From NCBI GenBank assembly GCA_900555835.1, contig USMK01000007.1, positions 1 to 64,000 of the forward strand: a stretch of 64,000 bases of DNA. Direction: 5' to 3'. Of the stretch, positions 27,846 through 37,620 are shown piece after piece. The position numbers and the translations under genes are program-made. This stretch comes from an uncultured Clostridium sp. (GTDB lineage: Bacteria > Bacillota > Clostridia > TANB77 > CAG-508). The notes beneath the pieces are model-generated. The model did not search any database, had not been told where the DNA came from, and saw only the letters and a program-made list of their open reading frames with translations. The stretch's first letter is position 1; each line of letters starts with the position of its first letter.

Positions 27846-28154
27846 TTACACCTGTACATATTTATTCTTTTTAGCCATCATTTTAGGATCTACTGGTGGT
27901 ATAAGTGGTGAATAACATTCTCCGTCGTATACTTGTACTTCAACGTTTCTTGTTAATACATCTGTATATGTGTATGAAACATTTCTTTCGTTTTCATCAT
28001 ATTTTACTATAAATATATTTGAATATGCTGATTCAACAGTTGCTTCTTTTTCAAATGGTTTATTTCTTCCAAGGGAGCCCTTTACAATTACTTTTTGACC
28101 TATCATTTCTCCTATGTTTGTTTTCAAAGTAGCAATATCATTTTTGCAAATCAT
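27846..28154 (-). CDS. veg: Veg family protein
   Basis: 102 residues from the ATG that follows GGAGAAGGTGA (28154). LKTNIGEMIGQKVIVKGSLGRNK and VSYTYTDVLTRNVEV match the Veg pattern (a small Sm-like beta protein whose Bacillus member stimulates biofilm formation). In Bacillus veg also sits next to yabG, as here, which supports both calls. Confidence 0.88.
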   Translation of the reverse strand: MICKNDIATLKTNIGEMIGQKVIVKGSLGRNKPFEKEATVESAYSNIFIVKYDENERNVSYTYTDVLTRNVEVQVYDGECYSPLIPPVDPKMMAKKNKYVQV

Positions 28155-28326
28155 TAAATCACCTTCTCCAATTTTGATAGGCAAATTATATCATTTTTAG
28201 TAAATTTTGTCAAAAAATCTGTTTTTATGTTGATTAGTTGTAATTGTTGGTACTAGCCGTTTTCATGATTTTATTTTTGTAATATTACATTTATGTGTCA
28301 TTTGTATTACATTATTGTAACATAAG

Positions 28327-29164
28327 TTATTTCATTACAATTTTTTCCTTTTTTCCTTTTGCAGAAGTACCTCCTATTCCAGCCTCTCCTTCTCTTATTT
28401 CTTTTACTATTTGAGCTATTGTTACATAACTATTCTTATCGGTTGTAGCTACTTTTTCTGCCACAATTAGTGGATCTACAAAATCAATTAGTATTCTCCC
28501 TGGTGATGATGCGAAATTTGCACCTGCCATCATAATTGCTTCAAAATAACTCTGACAAGCACCAGCAAATATAACTAATTTATTCATATCTGGTTGCCAT
28601 TTTCTAGCCTGTTTTACAGTTTCTATAAAATATCTAGAATTTCTATAATTATATATATTATTGTAATCTGCCCCATCTTTTATCATTGAATCATGTCCAG
28701 TTATTACAAGAATATCTGGTTTATATCTTTCTAGCAATCCGACTAATTACATGTGGTTGTCTACTTTCAAGCACATTTCTTACAATCGCATTTAATCCGA
28801 GCTGTTTATAATATCTTACCGATTTTTCCATGTATTTTCGGTCACCATCTAAATGCAGAATTTTCCCTGTATAAATTATTTCTCTATATCTTTTGGCAAT
28901 TTTAATGTATTGTTGTTCTTCTTCGCTTATTTTCCTAGCTCTTTGTTTTATCGTTTCTTCTACATCTTTTAAGCTTTTTTCTATTTCTTCTCTGCTTACA
29001 ATTTCTAAATCACTTACTGGTGCATCTGCTTTTATTCTTATGGTAAGTCCCTTTAAAATAGCAAAATCGGTTCTTCCTTTTCTTTTTATAACCTTGTCAA
29101 TAACAAAAATAACATCTTTACCATATGATTTTCTTGCCACGACATATCCTTTTTTCAAATTCAT
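28327..29164 (-). CDS. yabG: Sporulation-specific protease YabG, read through a +1 shift at CGG
   Basis: Cysteine protease (peptidase family U57) that processes coat and cortex proteins late in sporulation; 278 residues here. Frame 0 contains the N-terminal SH3-like start (GYVVARKSYGKDVIFVIDK) and HLDGD, then meets CGG at complement(28739..28741) and stops five codons later. Dropping the C gives HVIS-G-LLERYKPDILVITGHDS, the expected continuation, and later NYRNSRYFIETVKQARKW and FAGACQSYFEAIM, which holds the catalytic Cys. Both catalytic segments therefore lie after the shift. A possible Spo0A box lies 40 bases upstream of the start. Confidence 0.92.
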
Positions 29165-29203
29165 AATTTTCTCCCATATAGCATGTATTCTTGTTATATG
29201 ATA

Positions 29204-29210
29204 TGTCGAA
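29204..29210 (+). promoter_or_regulatory. Possible Spo0A box upstream of yabG
   Basis: TGTCGAA matches the Spo0A box core. It lies 40 bases before the yabG start. A single 7-base match can occur by chance. Confidence 0.3.
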
Positions 29211-29242
29211 TTTTGTAAAATGTTAAAAATGTTATTTTTTAT

Positions 29243-30172
29243 TTATTCTTTTCTTTTATCTATTACATATGCACTACCAGGTGTTATTTTTGCAAGATGC
29301 TTTACTTGTGCGCCAACTTCTCCTATTTCTAGAATATTTTTAAATCTGCCTTTTGATACCACAACTACCCCAACAGATATTGATGTTAGTGGAAATTGTT
29401 CAATAATATTTCTTCTGTTTGGAACTTCTACATATCCTCTTTCCTTATCTACATCATTAAAATAATCTAGAACCTTTGTATCAAATTCTACTATTATGTT
29501 TTGACAAATATTTTCATAGTTTTCGTTTTCGTCTACGATTGCAACAAAGTCGTCTCCTCCAATGTGTCCAACAAAACAATTTGTAGACTCTCCACTATGA
29601 ACATGTTTTGAAATTGTTCTTGCTGTAAATTTTATTATTTCGTCTCCTTTTAAAAATCCATAGGTATCATTATATGCCTTAAAATTATCTAAATCTAAAT
29701 ATAATACTTCAAATTGCTCATTATTTAATAATCTTTTCTTTAATTCTGCTTGTATTTGTACATTTCCTGGCAAACCAGTAAGGGGGCTTACTCTACGGTT
29801 TGTATACATTAGTCTAATTATATTTTTTACTGTATAAAATAAATATTCTTCGTCTATTGGATTTTGAATATAATATTCAATTGCTTTTTTTAATACAGCT
29901 ATCTTATGGTTTTTTTCTGTATTTGAAGAACAAACAATTATTGGGGTTATACTATTATCTTCATCATTTCTTATTTGTTCACACAAGCTAATTATATCAG
30001 TATCTATATTATCTTCATTGATAATTATCAATGCTGGTATATTTTTTAGTGCTTCTTCTAATCCAGACGTTTTTACATTTTTAAATCTAAATTCTTTTTC
30101 CCCTTTAAAAACATTTTTTACCTTTTCAATTGTTTCCAAAGAATTATCAATAATATAAATCTCTTGTATCAT
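29243..30172 (-). CDS. GGDEF-domain protein with N-terminal receiver-like domain
   Basis: 309 residues from the ATG behind AGGAGT. The first about 115 residues look like a degenerate response-regulator fold (IIDNS ... IIINEDNIDT ... PIIVCSS). A GGDEF domain follows with the usual SPLTGLPGNVQI and YLDLDNFKAYNDTYG. The catalytic loop reads GGDDF, a tolerated variant, so diguanylate cyclase activity is possible. Co-oriented with the Ig-like protein gene just upstream. Confidence 0.85.
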   Translation of the reverse strand: MIQEIYIIDNSLETIEKVKNVFKGEKEFRFKNVKTSGLEEALKNIPALIIINEDNIDTDIISLCEQIRNDEDNSITPIIVCSSNTEKNHKIAVLKKAIEYYIQNPIDEEYLFYTVKNIIRLMYTNRRVSPLTGLPGNVQIQAELKKRLLNNEQFEVLYLDLDNFKAYNDTYGFLKGDEIIKFTARTISKHVHSGESTNCFVGHIGGDDFVAIVDENENYENICQNIIVEFDTKVLDYFNDVDKERGYVEVPNRRNIIEQFPLTSISVGVVVVSKGRFKNILEIGEVGAQVKHLAKITPGSAYVIDKRKE

Positions 30173-30186
30173 ATTTTTACTCCTAT

Positions 30187-31119
30187 TTATGGCATTGTAC
30201 ATTGCCCTTCAAATGTTTCTTGTGTGTCTTCATCGCTATATGCCGTAATTTTTACTAAATTATAACCAGATTTTAATACTTGTTTATGTGTTAATTCTGT
30301 TTTATTGTCTGTTGTATTGTCAATTGTTGTTGTTTGGTCATTTATTGTAAGATCTATTTTTTCAATTCCTGTATCATGTTTTGCTGTTACTACAAGTTCT
30401 GTTCCATCTACATAAACTTCAATTGTTGGTTTAACTCTTCCTTCAAACACTTCTTGTCTTGTTGTTGTGTTGTTACTAGCATCTACTGCAATTACTGTTA
30501 ATGTGTTTTTTCCTCTCTTTATTTCAATATTAGTTTCTACTATATCATTAACCATTTGGTTTGCTTCAATTCTTGTTTCGTCTTCTTCGTTCCATCTATA
30601 AGTTACATATGATAACATTGTTTCGTCTGTGGCTGATACTTTTATATAATTTCCAGATACGCTTAATTCTATTTTTGGCTTTTTAATATCTTTTCCATTT
30701 TCCATATAGAATTCTTTTGAATATGTTGATGTTTTTCCGTTTACATCTGTTAATGTTATATTAAAAGTATTATCTCCTGCTGGTAAATCAATTCTTTGAG
30801 TAATAGCATTTCTGCCATTTCCTTCTATAACATTTGCTGTATCTTCGTCACCATTCCAATTATATTCAATTTTTGATATAGCTCTAATATGAGAAGCATA
30901 TATTTTTAATTGTGAGCCTTCTCTGTCTAATGATGCCACTGGTGCTGTATTTTCGATCACTTGCCTCATTTCATTATTTTTATAAGCTCCATATACTCCC
31001 TCGCCTAGCATAACTACACCAAATACTATTATTGATATTGTAAAAAACAATACTATTTTATGTATTTCAAGCGTGCTTCCTTTTCTCTTTTCTTTCTGAA
31101 TGTATAATATTTGATTCAT
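30187..31119 (-). CDS. Membrane-anchored Ig-like repeat protein
   Basis: 310 residues: a cytoplasmic basic N-terminus, one membrane helix (about 20-42), then three tandem beta-sandwich repeats of about 85 residues with the recurring pattern LxIYASHI/IKVSATDE/LVVTAKHD and GxNTFxITLxD. These resemble bacterial Ig-like domains outside the membrane. Function unknown; co-transcription with the GGDEF gene is likely because the genes nearly abut. Confidence 0.7.
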   Translation of the reverse strand: MNQILYIQKEKRKGSTLEIHKIVLFFTISIIVFGVVMLGEGVYGAYKNNEMRQVIENTAPVASLDREGSQLKIYASHIRAISKIEYNWNGDEDTANVIEGNGRNAITQRIDLPAGDNTFNITLTDVNGKTSTYSKEFYMENGKDIKKPKIELSVSGNYIKVSATDETMLSYVTYRWNEEDETRIEANQMVNDIVETNIEIKRGKNTLTVIAVDASNNTTTRQEVFEGRVKPTIEVYVDGTELVVTAKHDTGIEKIDLTINDQTTTIDNTTDNKTELTHKQVLKSGYNLVKITAYSDEDTQETFEGQCTMP

Positions 31120-31177
31120 ACGTTCTACACCTCATTTTGAAAATTATTATATCATATATGTTTTTTATTGTAAATAA

Positions 31178-31212
31178 TAAAAAGTACCATTTTTTTGGTA
31201 CTTTTTATCTTA
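31178..31212 (-). terminator. Terminator of the giant surface-protein gene
   Basis: AAAAAGTACC / GGTACTTTTT hairpin just after the stop at 31220. Confidence 0.8.
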
Positions 31213-31219
31213 ATTTGGA

Positions 31220-34200
31220 TTATAGTACAAATTTCTTAATCAATACTACTCCTCCAATTATTGTTATCAGAATTGTTCCGATTAATACATAGTAAATTCT
31301 ATCTTGACCTGTTTTTAATGATAACATTACTGGTGCTGTATCAATATCGTCTTCGCCTTCTACTTTGTTGTTTGGGGTTGAATCTATATCTTTTGAGCCG
31401 TGGTCATTATAGTCTTCGCTAATCTCTGCTGTATTTATTTTTAATCCTAAATTGTTTGCATCATTTTTCCAGGTTAATAGGATTTTTACTGTTGCAGTTT
31501 CTCCTGGTTGTAATAATGTATTTTCAAGTTGTCTTGTTGTTACTTTTCCATCTGCTTGTGTCCAATTTGGATTATCTGTTGCTACAAATTCTAGTCCATC
31601 TGGAATATAGTCGCTAATTTCTTTTGCATATCCAGCAATTTGACCTTCGTTTGTGATTTTTATTGTATATTCAAATTTTACTGTTGTTTTGCTTAATTTC
31701 TTTTTGTCTACTTCAACTTTCACTATTGGTTCTGGATTTTCAAGTCCTGTATGTCCAGTTTCTCTTTCTGTTGTTGTTCCGTTTTCTGTTATTATAGCTT
31801 TGCTTACCCATTTTAATAAACTTAAATCAAAGTATTGTACTTTAACTTTTTCAATATCAATATCGTCTTCTCCTTCTACATTGTTATTTGGTGTTGAGTC
31901 TATATCCTTTGTTCCAAATTCATTTTTGTCTTTGGCAATTTCTGCTGTGTTTATTAAAATTCTATCTTCTGGTAATTGTTTTTCAGTTACTTTGAAAACC
32001 ACTTTTACATCTTTATAATCAGGTGATGGCATTACATCTCTTTGGAATGCTTTAATTATATTTGTTTTTGCCTTTGTTTCTGATAAATAATCTGTTGTAA
32101 TTGTTTTACCATCTTCTGAAACAACCCAACCATAAAGTTTGTTTGTTTCATTATCTGGTAAGAATTCTAGTCCATCTGGTACATTATCTTTTACACTTTC
32201 AGCATATCCATCTAATGTTCCTTCGTTGTAAACTCTTATTGTATATGTTACTAAATCTCCATTTGAAACAAGTACAGGATCTTTTGGATGATTATATGTT
32301 ATTTTACCATCTTCATTGATTTGAACTTGTGGTATTCTTGTTGTTACTTCTGTATCATTTACTTCTGTTATGAATTTTCTTAAAGCTAAGTCAAATGATA
32401 CTACCTTAACTTTTTCAATATCAATATCGTCTTCACCATCTTGATTATTATTTGGTGTTGAGTCTATATCTTCTACTGAATTTCCATTTTTATCTGTATC
32501 GTCTGCAATTTCTGCAACATTTATTAAAATTCTTGAAGATGTATTTGGCTCTATAACTTTAAACACAATTTGAACATCTTTGTATTTTGGTTCTGTCATT
32601 GTTTTATTATCAAAAGCTGTTATTAAATTATTTACATTTTTATCTCTTGATAAGTAATCTGTTTTTATTTGTTTTCCATCAGCAGATACTGTCCATCCAT
32701 ATTTTTTGTTTGTTTCATTTTCTGGTACGAATTGTAATCCATCTGGTACATCATCTATAATTTCACTAGCATATCCATCTATTGAACCTTCGTTATAGAT
32801 TCTTAATGTATATGTTACTAAATCTCCTGTTGCGACTGGTACAGGCTCTTTTGTATGTTCATATACGATTTTACCTTCGCTATCTATTTTTACTACTGGT
32901 TCTCTTGATTTATCTCCTGTTAATTTTTCGTCATTTACAGCTGTTATAAATTTTCTTAATGCTAAATCAAAATATTTTAATCTTACATATTCTTTATCAA
33001 TATCGTCTTCTCCTTCTACTCCATTGTTTGGAACAGAGTCTTTATCTTCTGTTTGATTATTGTTCTTATCTCTATCGTCTTGAATTTCAGCTGTATTAAC
33101 AATTATATTTTTAGAAGTATTTGGCTCGATTACCTTAAAAGCAACTTTTACATCTTTATAGTCTGGTGTTTTAATTGTTGGATAATCAAATGCTTTTAAA
33201 ATATTTTTTTCATCTCTTTCATATGATAAATAATCTGTACTAATTGTTTTGGTATCTTCTGATAAACGCCATCTGTATTCTTGGTTTATTTCATTGTCAA
33301 CTATAAATTCTAATCCTTCTGGAATATTATCTTTTATTAGATTTGCATATCCATCAGTTTCACCTTCATTAAATATACGAATTGTATAAACCACTATATC
33401 TCCATTTTCAACAGAAACTGGTGTTTTTGGATGTGTATATGTTACTTTTCCTTTATCGTCGACAGATATTTGTGGTATTCTTGTTGTTACTTCTGTATTA
33501 TTTACTGCTGTTATGAATTTTCTTAATGCTAAGTCAAAATCTTTTAATACAAGATATTCTTTATCAATATCGTCTTCTGTTAGAATATTGTTATCTGGAA
33601 CAGAATCAATATCGTCTATTTCATTTCCATTTTCGTCTTTATCGTCACTAATTTGTGCTGTATTTATTATAGTATTTTTTGAAGAGTTAGGTTCTGTTAC
33701 TTTAAATACAACTTTTACGTCTTGATAATCAGGTGTTTTCATTGTTGGATAATCAAATGCTTTTATTAAATGAGTTTTATTATCGTCTTTATCTAAGTAC
33801 TTTGTAACAATGCTTTTTCCGTCAGCAGTTGTTGTCCAACCATATTTTTTGTTTGTTTCATTATCTGGTAAAAATTCTAATCCAGCTGGAATGTCATCTT
33901 TTATTATGTTTGCATATCCATTAACTTTTCCTTCATTAAAAATTCTAATTGTATATGTTACTAAATCTCCTGATTCCACTAAAACAGGGTCTTTTGGATG
34001 TTTATAAGTAATTTTTCCATTTGAATCTACAACCGGTTCTGGTATTCTTGTTGTTACTTCTGTTTTATTTACTGCTGTTATAAATTTTCTTAATGCTAAG
34101 TCAAAATTGTAATTTAGTCCCGCTTTTAATTCATCTGTTTTTAATTTTTTATTTACAATTACAACTGGTTGGTCTTCGTTTGAACCACTTACTGTCCAGA

Positions 34201-35323
34201 ATGTACATTCTGATTCATAATAACTTACAAGTAATTTTAATGTAATTGAATTCACATTAGAATCTTTTCCTACAGCTACATAAAAGTTTTTGCCAACTAT
34301 ATCTTTTAATGTTTTTCCATCTTCTAATTGAACTTTTTGTCCATTATCATTTTCATAAAATATTTTGTAATCTGAAACTTCTGCATCATTTTGGTCTAAA
34401 ACTTTTGTTGTTAATGTATAATCTAAATCAGATTGTTTTTTCATATTAAATGGTCCAACTAAAATGTTATCACCATTAGTTTCAGTTTTTAATGTGGTAT
34501 TTGTTAATACTATTGGAGCTAGTATTTTTCTGCTATCACCGGTTCCATATATAGAAGCATTTTTTACTGCTTCATTTATAAAGTATGTATAAAGTGTTTG
34601 AGCATCGTCTTGTCTGTTTGAATGTTCGTCAAATGCTGTATATCCATCTGAACTTTCTTTTGCTTTAATTTGAATTGCTGCTAATCTTTCTCCTTGGTCA
34701 TAAGCATCTTCGTCTGTATTTGTAAAATGCCATATAGCTAATTGTTGTACCACTTCTATATCGTCGTCAGTTAGCTTGATTTGATCTATTGTAAATGGTG
34801 GAGTAACATCTTCTTCTAATTGTGTTTTAAATGCAGAGGTAAGAAGTGCATCTCTCATTGCTTTTCTTTCAGTTTCATTTGGATGTTTTGGCAAATACAT
34901 ATTATCCAAAATCCATAAAACAGCATTATATTTGCTGTATGTATATTCTTTTCCATCAATTGTTGCTGTTACTTGCTCATCTGATGGTAAAATGCTTTTA
35001 TGGTTTTCTGGGATACTTGCTAAATCCTTCATATCATATGATATGCTATAAGTTCTTTTCTCTAATGGATTTGTAATTGTTCCACCAAATCCAGGTCCTG
35101 CCTTTATACAGTAAATAGCATTATCAAAATTATATCCATTGTTTACATATTCAACAATTTTAAATACATCTTTTCCGCTAATTTGATATGCATATCCACC
35201 TTCTCTTGCTTGTACAATCCCAAGCTCATGTGAAGTTGTTGTAGCTTTTACTGTATTTGCAAATGGAGCAAGGCAAAATGCCATAATCAATGCCAAACTA
35301 AAAAATACTTTACTCTTTTTCAT
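31220..35323 (-). CDS. Giant thioester-domain surface adhesin with DUF11-type repeats
   Basis: 1367 residues. A signal peptide (1-27) precedes an N-terminal thioester domain with YCIKAGPGFGG near residue 70 and VQQLAIWHFTN near residue 195. The Cys and Gln of these motifs form the internal thioester by which such adhesins bind host surfaces covalently. Four near-identical repeats of about 185 residues follow, each opening FDLALRKFITAVN and containing GDLVTYTIRIFNEG, then a fifth divergent one (FDLSLLKWVSK). Their D/N pattern (DIDSxPNN) suggests DUF11-like folds with possible Lys-Asn isopeptide bonds. The end is a membrane helix (about 1343-1363); no LPxTG sorting signal is seen. Confidence 0.88.
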   Translation of the reverse strand: MKKSKVFFSLALIMAFCLAPFANTVKATTTSHELGIVQAREGGYAYQISGKDVFKIVEYVNNGYNFDNAIYCIKAGPGFGGTITNPLEKRTYSISYDMKDLASIPENHKSILPSDEQVTATIDGKEYTYSKYNAVLWILDNMYLPKHPNETERKAMRDALLTSAFKTQLEEDVTPPFTIDQIKLTDDDIEVVQQLAIWHFTNTDEDAYDQGERLAAIQIKAKESSDGYTAFDEHSNRQDDAQTLYTYFINEAVKNASIYGTGDSRKILAPIVLTNTTLKTETNGDNILVGPFNMKKQSDLDYTLTTKVLDQNDAEVSDYKIFYENDNGQKVQLEDGKTLKDIVGKNFYVAVGKDSNVNSITLKLLVSYYESECTFWTVSGSNEDQPVVIVNKKLKTDELKAGLNYNFDLALRKFITAVNKTEVTTRIPEPVVDSNGKITYKHPKDPVLVESGDLVTYTIRIFNEGKVNGYANIIKDDIPAGLEFLPDNETNKKYGWTTTADGKSIVTKYLDKDDNKTHLIKAFDYPTMKTPDYQDVKVVFKVTEPNSSKNTIINTAQISDDKDENGNEIDDIDSVPDNNILTEDDIDKEYLVLKDFDLALRKFITAVNNTEVTTRIPQISVDDKGKVTYTHPKTPVSVENGDIVVYTIRIFNEGETDGYANLIKDNIPEGLEFIVDNEINQEYRWRLSEDTKTISTDYLSYERDEKNILKAFDYPTIKTPDYKDVKVAFKVIEPNTSKNIIVNTAEIQDDRDKNNNQTEDKDSVPNNGVEGEDDIDKEYVRLKYFDLALRKFITAVNDEKLTGDKSREPVVKIDSEGKIVYEHTKEPVPVATGDLVTYTLRIYNEGSIDGYASEIIDDVPDGLQFVPENETNKKYGWTVSADGKQIKTDYLSRDKNVNNLITAFDNKTMTEPKYKDVQIVFKVIEPNTSSRILINVAEIADDTDKNGNSVEDIDSTPNNNQDGEDDIDIEKVKVVSFDLALRKFITEVNDTEVTTRIPQVQINEDGKITYNHPKDPVLVSNGDLVTYTIRVYNEGTLDGYAESVKDNVPDGLEFLPDNETNKLYGWVVSEDGKTITTDYLSETKAKTNIIKAFQRDVMPSPDYKDVKVVFKVTEKQLPEDRILINTAEIAKDKNEFGTKDIDSTPNNNVEGEDDIDIEKVKVQYFDLSLLKWVSKAIITENGTTTERETGHTGLENPEPIVKVEVDKKKLSKTTVKFEYTIKITNEGQIAGYAKEISDYIPDGLEFVATDNPNWTQADGKVTTRQLENTLLQPGETATVKILLTWKNDANNLGLKINTAEISEDYNDHGSKDIDSTPNNKVEGEDDIDTAPVMLSLKTGQDRIYYVLIGTILITIIGGVVLIKKFVL

Positions 35324-35592
35324 ACTTATACCTTCCTTAATTATTATATATATTTATTTTACTATTTATTTGTTTATAGTCAATACTATAAATTTCTAAG
35401 AATGATTATATTACAATAATTTTACTTATGTTATCTTAGGGCTATAAGCTCTTCGCTAAACCCCGTCCTAACATTACAATTATATTACATTTTTATGATA
35501 TTTTCAATACTTACAGCGTTTTTTCTTCAATTTTGAAAAAAGTTCTTGACATTTATCTTATATTTTGTTATTATAATAACTGTCAAGTCGAT

Positions 35593-35668
35593 GCGGGAAT
35601 AGCTCAGTTGATAGAGCGCTGCCTTGCCAAGGCAGAGGTCGCGGGTTTGAGCCCCGTTTCCCGCTCCA
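35593..35668 (+). tRNA. tRNA-Gly (GCC)
   Basis: A cloverleaf with acceptor GCGGGAA / TTCCCGC, encoded CCA, and anticodon arm CTGCC-TTGCCAA-GGCAG, giving anticodon GCC in an ordinary seven-base loop. It reads GGC and GGU, two of the codons entered after the CGG frame breaks seen in this window. It shows no expanded anticodon loop. Confidence 0.97.
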
Positions 35669-35735
35669 TTTTTTATTATGATTAAAGTTGTAATATTCAC
35701 CAAACTAAAATCATAACATATACTATATTAAATAA

Positions 35736-35809
35736 GGCGCCTTAGCCAAGCGGTAAGGCACGAGTCTGCAAAACTCTGATGATCGGTTCGACTCCGATAG
35801 GCGCCTCCA
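35736..35809 (+). tRNA. tRNA-Cys (GCA)
   Basis: A cloverleaf with acceptor GGCGCCT / AGGCGCC, encoded CCA, anticodon GCA within CTGCAAA, and T-arm GGTTCGACTCC. It follows tRNA-Gly by 67 bases and is probably co-transcribed with it. Confidence 0.97.
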
Positions 35810-35859
35810 ATATGACATTAAACAATGTACCTTAGTTCAGGTTGTGTATATTGTTAGCC

Positions 35860-35893
35860 AGTATGTGTACCACAATACACATACTTTTTTATT
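35860..35893 (+). terminator. Terminator of the tRNA pair
   Basis: GTATGTGT / ACACATAC hairpin followed by TTTTTTATTTT. Confidence 0.8.
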
Positions 35894-35984
35894 TTAAAAT
35901 AAAAAGTAGGAGAACTACCACAACAGCTCTACCTACCTAACTTTGTATGACAGATTGTAATTTTTAATATTAAATTGATTTTGG

Positions 35985-37226
35985 TCAATCTTCCAGTAAA
36001 ATACTCATATATCCACCCATAATTTCTTCGAAATAACATCCTACATCTTTTCTTTCTATCTCTTTTCCAACAACTATTGGAATAACTAAAATCTCCTTTT
36101 CATTTAGAATAATATGTATTTCCCCCACCTCTGTATCGGCTTTTATTGGTGCTTCTAGGCTTTGGACACATTTGATTTGAATTTTGAGGTTATCTAGATC
36201 TAGTTTGTTTATTGGATATAGTTCGTAGTCATAGCAATAATTTGCTTTTAGTTTTACTTGGGATTGTTTACCTTTTATTATTGCTATTTTGCTTTCATTT
36301 GCTTTTTGCCATTTTTCAAATTCTTTTTGAACTCTGTTTTTTATATTTATTTGAGTGTAGTTTTTGTATGTATATTCTATGAGTTCGATGCTGTCTTTGG
36401 TTCTGAACTTTTTTGTATCTGCACCAAGCACAACTGTGATTATGTTTAAATCTCCTCTTTTACAAGACGTTACCAAACATCTTCCAGCATTGCTTGTAAA
36501 TCCAGTTTTTACTCCATTTACGCCATCTAAATTGCCTAGTAATTCGTTTGTATTGTGAATATCTACTGGATTTCCGTTTATCGTAATAGTGGTTTGCTTA
36601 GTTCCTACGATTTTAGCAAAATCCTTATTTTCTAATGCATAATCTGTAAGCAAAGCCATTTCGTATGCAGTAGTATAATGATTATCATTATCTAGTCCGT
36701 GTGGTGTTACAAAATGAGTATTGTTAAGTCCAAGTTCTTTTGCTTTTTCATTCATCAAATCGGCAAAACCTTCTATGCTTCCACCTATTTCTATTGCAAT
36801 TTGTACAGCAGCATCATTTCCAGAACGAAGAAGTAATCCATATAATAAATCCCATAGCTTTAACTTGTCTCCGGTTTTCAAGCCAAGTCTTGATCCACCT
36901 GTACCGGCAGCTTTTTTGCACACTTCTATCTCTTTGTTTAAGTCGCCCTTTTCTAATACTAATATTGATGTCATAATTTTTGTAGTTGATGCCATTGCTC
37001 TTTTATCATTTATGTTTCTTCCATATATAACCGTTTTTGATGTTCTATCAAAAATTATCGCTGCTTTTGAATTCAGTTTAGGTATTTCTGTTTTATTTAA
37101 GGCATCTACATCTCTAATCTCTTCCCAAACATTTCCCGCTTCCTCCCAATCCAAATCGTCAGCATAGCAATTAGTGCTAAACACTATAACCAACAACAAA
37201 AAAACACTCATCAATTTCTTCAACAT
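35985..37226 (-). CDS. D-alanyl-D-alanine carboxypeptidase (DacF/PBP5 type)
   Basis: 413 residues with a signal peptide (1-22). The penicillin-binding motifs are complete: SxxK as STTK (MASTTKIMTS), SGN (LLRSGNDAA) and KTG (NGVKTGFTSNAGRC). A C-terminal beta domain follows from about residue 290. It trims the terminal D-Ala of peptidoglycan; sporulating Bacillota use such enzymes to tune spore cortex or vegetative wall. Its first five codons and upstream region are duplicated at 39410-39477. Confidence 0.94.
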   Translation of the reverse strand: MLKKLMSVFLLLVIVFSTNCYADDLDWEEAGNVWEEIRDVDALNKTEIPKLNSKAAIIFDRTSKTVIYGRNINDKRAMASTTKIMTSILVLEKGDLNKEIEVCKKAAGTGGSRLGLKTGDKLKLWDLLYGLLLRSGNDAAVQIAIEIGGSIEGFADLMNEKAKELGLNNTHFVTPHGLDNDNHYTTAYEMALLTDYALENKDFAKIVGTKQTTITINGNPVDIHNTNELLGNLDGVNGVKTGFTSNAGRCLVTSCKRGDLNIITVVLGADTKKFRTKDSIELIEYTYKNYTQINIKNRVQKEFEKWQKANESKIAIIKGKQSQVKLKANYCYDYELYPINKLDLDNLKIQIKCVQSLEAPIKADTEVGEIHIILNEKEILVIPIVVGKEIERKDVGCYFEEIMGGYMSILLED

Positions 37227-37279
37227 AAAAAAATCACCTTTTCAAATATATTATCTAAAAAGGTTTTTTATTCATATAG
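37212..37279. repeat. 68-base direct repeat, copy A
   Basis: Identical to 39410-39477 except for one base (T in GGTTTTTTATT versus G in copy B). It covers the first codons, Shine-Dalgarno and upstream region of the carboxypeptidase gene. The two copies bracket the decayed island that contains the rhuM-like gene. Confidence 0.95.
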
Positions 37280-37620
37280 CTATCTATCATATTCGTAGTA
37301 ATATAAAATATTATTATCTACATCCAATATTCCCAAAGATATTGCATAATACATTTCATCTTCCAATAGTTCATCCACACTATGCTTATTGTCTACCGCA
37401 TTACTTCTATTGGTAATTTGGTTTGATTTTCTGATAAATATATCTTTATTACTTCTTCTCCATTAAATAAATCACTATCTTGAAGTTGCATAGTCTCTCT
37501 CTTAATTAGTTTAGAAACTCTAAATTCTAAACATTCATTCATTTGCATGTCATTTGTATATAATATAAAACTAAATATAATTAATAATATTATTACAAAA
37601 ATAACAATGCCTTTTCTCAT
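37280..37620 (-). pseudogene. Degenerate small membrane-anchored ORF
   Basis: The intact part (37393-37620, 75 codons) has one N-terminal membrane helix (MRKGIVIFVIILLIIF) and ends at VMR-stop, where CGG is the last sense codon. Skipping the C there gives only VMGRQ-stop. A long open stretch in the third frame (VDNKHSVDELLEDEMYYAIS...) runs on to 37280, which would need a -1 or +2 shift. It is therefore either a real lesion or a non-conforming case. I do not recognise the family. Confidence 0.45.

Noticed and set aside
35593..35668. tRNA-Gly(GCC) as a frameshift suppressor with an enlarged anticodon loop
   Set aside because: The anticodon loop TTGCCAA has seven bases and looks normal. It could still read GGC/GGU in the +1 frame, but it shows no special feature.
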